A stretch of 14,797 nt of DNA, from contig DKYK01000038.1 of NCBI GenBank assembly GCA_002492415.1, positions 23,060 through 37,856 of the forward strand, given 5' to 3'. A program made the translations under genes and the position numbers. Positions 13,428 through 14,797 of this stretch are shown one piece after another. The DNA comes from Christensenella sp. UBA7102. Its GTDB lineage: Bacteria > Bacillota > Clostridia > Christensenellales > UBA1750. Below the pieces are notes generated by a model, which had not been told where the DNA came from, searched no databases, and saw only the letters and a program-made list of their open reading frames with translations. Positions within the stretch are counted from its first letter, which is position 1. Each line of letters begins with the position of its first letter.

Positions 13428-14152
13428 TCCGCCATCGTCCCGGCGGCTGCCCGGTCCATCCAGATGCGCGCGCTGGCCAGCGCCTTGACGGCCGTTGCGG
13501 GCAGCGCGTTGCTCACCGGCTCGCTCATCAGGCGGGCGGCGATGGCGGCCTTGTTCTCACCGGTGACGTGCAGCGCCACCTGCCGCGCAGCCAGCAGGTC
13601 GGCAATGCCCAGCGTCAGCCCACCGCGCAGCGCGGCGCCGTGAGCGAAATATTTCTGTCCCACCTGCTGCGTCACCTCATCCAGACCCGTCACATGCGCG
13701 CCCAGCGTAAAATCCACGCCCGGCTCGTTGAGCGCCAGGTGGCCGTTCATGCCCATGCCCAGCAGCACATAATCCAGCCCGCCGTTGTCGGCAATGAAGC
13801 GCGTCAGGCTCTCGCATTCAGCCTGCGTGTTCTGCGCACAGCCGTCAGCCAGACGCACGTTTTCCTTTGCAAAGTCCGCGTGCGACAGGAAGTGTCTGAC
13901 AAGGAAATCGCCGCAGCTGTCGGGCGTGTTGTGATTCATGCCCAACCACTCGTCCATCGCCACGAATTTTGCCCGCGCAAAGCTCACCTCGCCCTTTTCC
14001 TGCATGGAAAGCAGGGCGTCAAACACCGGCAGCGAGGTATGTCCCGCCGCAATGCAGATCAGCGCACCGGGCTTGTCGCGCAGCAGCGCAGCAATGCGCT
14101 CCGCCTCGGCCAGCGCAAGCTGTTGTGCGCTCTCAAATACACGAAATTCCAT
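13424..14152 (-). CDS. Glucosamine-6-phosphate deaminase (NagB)-like sugar-phosphate isomerase/deaminase
   Basis: 242 aa cytoplasmic protein of the NagB/6-phosphogluconolactonase superfamily. It shows the phosphate loop AAGHTSLPVFDAL (35-47), MDEWLGM (66-72) with D67 at the position of the NagB catalytic acid, GMGMNGHLALNEP (122-134) with H128 and E133, and TGENKA (187-192). In true NagB the residue two before that histidine is Asp (DGHIAFNEP); here it is Asn126. NagB converts glucosamine-6-phosphate to fructose-6-phosphate and ammonia; the Asn variant is, as recalled, commoner in galactosamine-6-phosphate (AgaI-like) or uncharacterised paralogues, so the substrate is open. The frame could start 75 bases earlier, but ATG 14152 has GGGAGG eight bases upstream and begins at the family N-terminus. 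It overlaps the GNAT gene by four bases. Confidence 0.86.
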   Translation of the reverse strand: MEFRVFESAQQLALAEAERIAALLRDKPGALICIAAGHTSLPVFDALLSMQEKGEVSFARAKFVAMDEWLGMNHNTPDSCGDFLVRHFLSHADFAKENVRLADGCAQNTQAECESLTRFIADNGGLDYVLLGMGMNGHLALNEPGVDFTLGAHVTGLDEVTQQVGQKYFAHGAALRGGLTLGIADLLAARQVALHVTGENKAAIAARLMSEPVSNALPATAVKALASARIWMDRAAAGTMAE

Positions 14153-14186
14153 GGTGCAGTCCTCCCTTTCAGGTTTAGAACAGCAG

Positions 14187-14209
14187 GAAGGGGGGCCGCA
14201 GTCCCCTTC
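14187..14209 (-). repeat. Small hairpin between the 112-aa gene and the NagB-like gene
   Basis: GAAGGGG pairs with CCCCTTC (14203-14209 with 14187-14193) around a nine-base loop. No convincing T-run follows, so it is more likely an mRNA processing or stability element than a full terminator. Confidence 0.4.
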
Positions 14210-14217
14210 GTTTGCCC

Positions 14218-14556
14218 TCATTCCCACTCGACCAGCCCGGATTGCTCCATGTAACTCTCCTGCAGATCCATATAGTCGTCCACCAGCGCGCAGATGCGCA
14301 TGGCGGTCTGGTCATTGCCGCCGTAGAGCTTGATGAGGTTCTCCGAGATGTACTCAAACGCATCGTCGTCATCGTAGAAGTTATCCCCCGCCATGCCGTC
14401 GACGATGACGCCGTTTTCCTCCATGTACTTCAGATCCAGTTCCACCGCCTGACGCAGCAGCGCGTCCAGCTCCTTGGGCGAGAATCCCTTGTGCGCGCCC
14501 TTGTCGATATGCCCGGCGATGAAGTTCACCGCCGCTTCCTTATCGTAGCCCTGCAT
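14218..14556 (-). CDS. Small acidic protein of unknown function
   Basis: 112 aa, not recognised. It starts MQGYDKEAAVNFIAGHIDKG and is acidic, with a run of four Asp (DNFYDDDDAFEYI) in the middle, no signal peptide, no membrane segment and no cysteine. Its predicted character is mostly helical and soluble. Start ATG 14556 has GGAGG about nine bases before it, lying in the last codons of pepF, whose stop is only four bases away, so the two genes are almost certainly co-transcribed. Its stop is 65 bases before the NagB-like start. The good ribosome site and tight spacing make it a real gene. Its function is unknown; a link with the peptidase is suggested only by position. Confidence 0.8.
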   Translation of the reverse strand: MQGYDKEAAVNFIAGHIDKGAHKGFSPKELDALLRQAVELDLKYMEENGVIVDGMAGDNFYDDDDAFEYISENLIKLYGGNDQTAMRICALVDDYMDLQESYMEQSGLVEWE

Positions 14557-14560
14557 GGTG

Positions 14561-14797
14561 TTATTCCTCCATCAGCTTTTCGAGCTGAGACAGCGTCTCC
14601 TCGAAGGTCTTGAGACACTCCTCCACCGTCGCGGGGTCCTCCATGTCCACGCCCGCGGTGCGCAGGATGTCCAGCGGCGGCTGGGAACAACCCGCGGAGA
14701 GGAAGCCCAGGTACTGGTCGCGCTTTTTCTCGTCGCCCGACAGCACGCGGCGCGAGAAGGCCACCGCAGCGGAGTACCCGGTCGCGTACTGGTAGAC
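14561..14797 (-). CDS. pepF: Oligoendopeptidase F (M3 family metallopeptidase), C-terminal 78 residues only
   Basis: The frame enters from the right edge as VYQYATGYSAAVAFSRRVLSG and ends at TAA 14563-14561. The segments YQYATGYSAAVA, RDQYLGFLSAGCSQPPLDILRTAGVDM and a final acidic helix (FEETLSQLEKLMEE) match the conserved C-terminus of PepF/M3B peptidases, which degrade peptides of moderate length in the cytoplasm. The HExxH zinc site lies upstream, outside the window. It is followed after four bases by the unknown 112-aa gene and heads what looks like an operon with it and with the NagB-like and GNAT genes. Confidence 0.92.
   Translation of the reverse strand, partial: VYQYATGYSAAVAFSRRVLSGDEKKRDQYLGFLSAGCSQPPLDILRTAGVDMEDPATVEECLKTFEETLSQLEKLMEE

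Noticed and set aside
12833..14254. A 473-codon open frame on the plus strand
   Set aside because: It is antisense to the GNAT and NagB-like genes and is Arg/Ala/His-rich with no domain or ribosome site.
1..14797. CRISPR arrays, tRNA/rRNA genes, intact insertion sequences, prophage or toxin-antitoxin genes
   Set aside because: No regularly spaced direct repeats, no tRNA-like fold and no transposase, integrase (beyond the doubtful 42-codon fragment) or phage motifs were found on either strand.

Overview
The window looks like a chromosomal segment of a Gram-positive, Clostridia-type Bacillota, probably a moderately GC-rich gut lineage. The reasons are a glycine T-box leader before glycyl-tRNA synthetase, strong AAGGAGG-type ribosome binding sites, LplA/LplB/YtcP-type sugar transport genes without their own ATPase, an oligoendopeptidase F, and U-tailed hairpin terminators. 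The species cannot be named from this sequence alone. Both ends cut through genes: glyS at the left edge and pepF at the right edge.

Layout, left to right. (1) 1-942, minus: the 5' part of glycyl-tRNA synthetase with a complete T-box leader and promoter. (2) 1062-2189, plus: a membrane-anchored phosphodiester glycosidase-like protein ending at a bidirectional terminator. (3) 2212-3437, minus: a two-gene chromate-transporter-type pair with its own promoter. (4) 3514-4929, minus: a membrane-anchored DUF4340 protein, separated from the next operon by a perfect 38-bp palindrome. (5) 5012-8977, minus: a carbohydrate ABC uptake operon (lipoprotein binding protein, LplB-like permease, YtcP-like permease). 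(6) 9163-9410, plus: a compact transcription unit with promoter, 42-codon ORF and strong terminator. (7) 9475-12086, plus: a three-gene ABC-2 export operon (two permeases and one ATPase) with overlapping genes. (8) 12091-12774, minus: a SAM methyltransferase with its own extended -10 promoter. (9) 12846-14797, minus: a probable operon pepF, unknown 112-aa protein, NagB-like sugar-phosphate protein, GNAT acetyltransferase.

How the genes work together: the sugar operon imports an unknown oligosaccharide and probably borrows a shared MsmX/UgpC-type ATPase encoded elsewhere. The ABC-2 operon encodes both membrane subunits and its ATPase, so it is self-sufficient; its substrate is unknown. The T-box couples glyS expression to uncharged tRNA-Gly. 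No CRISPR array, tRNA, rRNA, intact insertion sequence or prophage gene was seen. No clearly new multi-gene system was found. The most unexplained items are the small transcription unit at 9163-9410, the 38-bp palindrome at 4957-4994, the non-consensus Q-loop of the exporter ATPase, and the NagB-like protein with an altered active-site residue.
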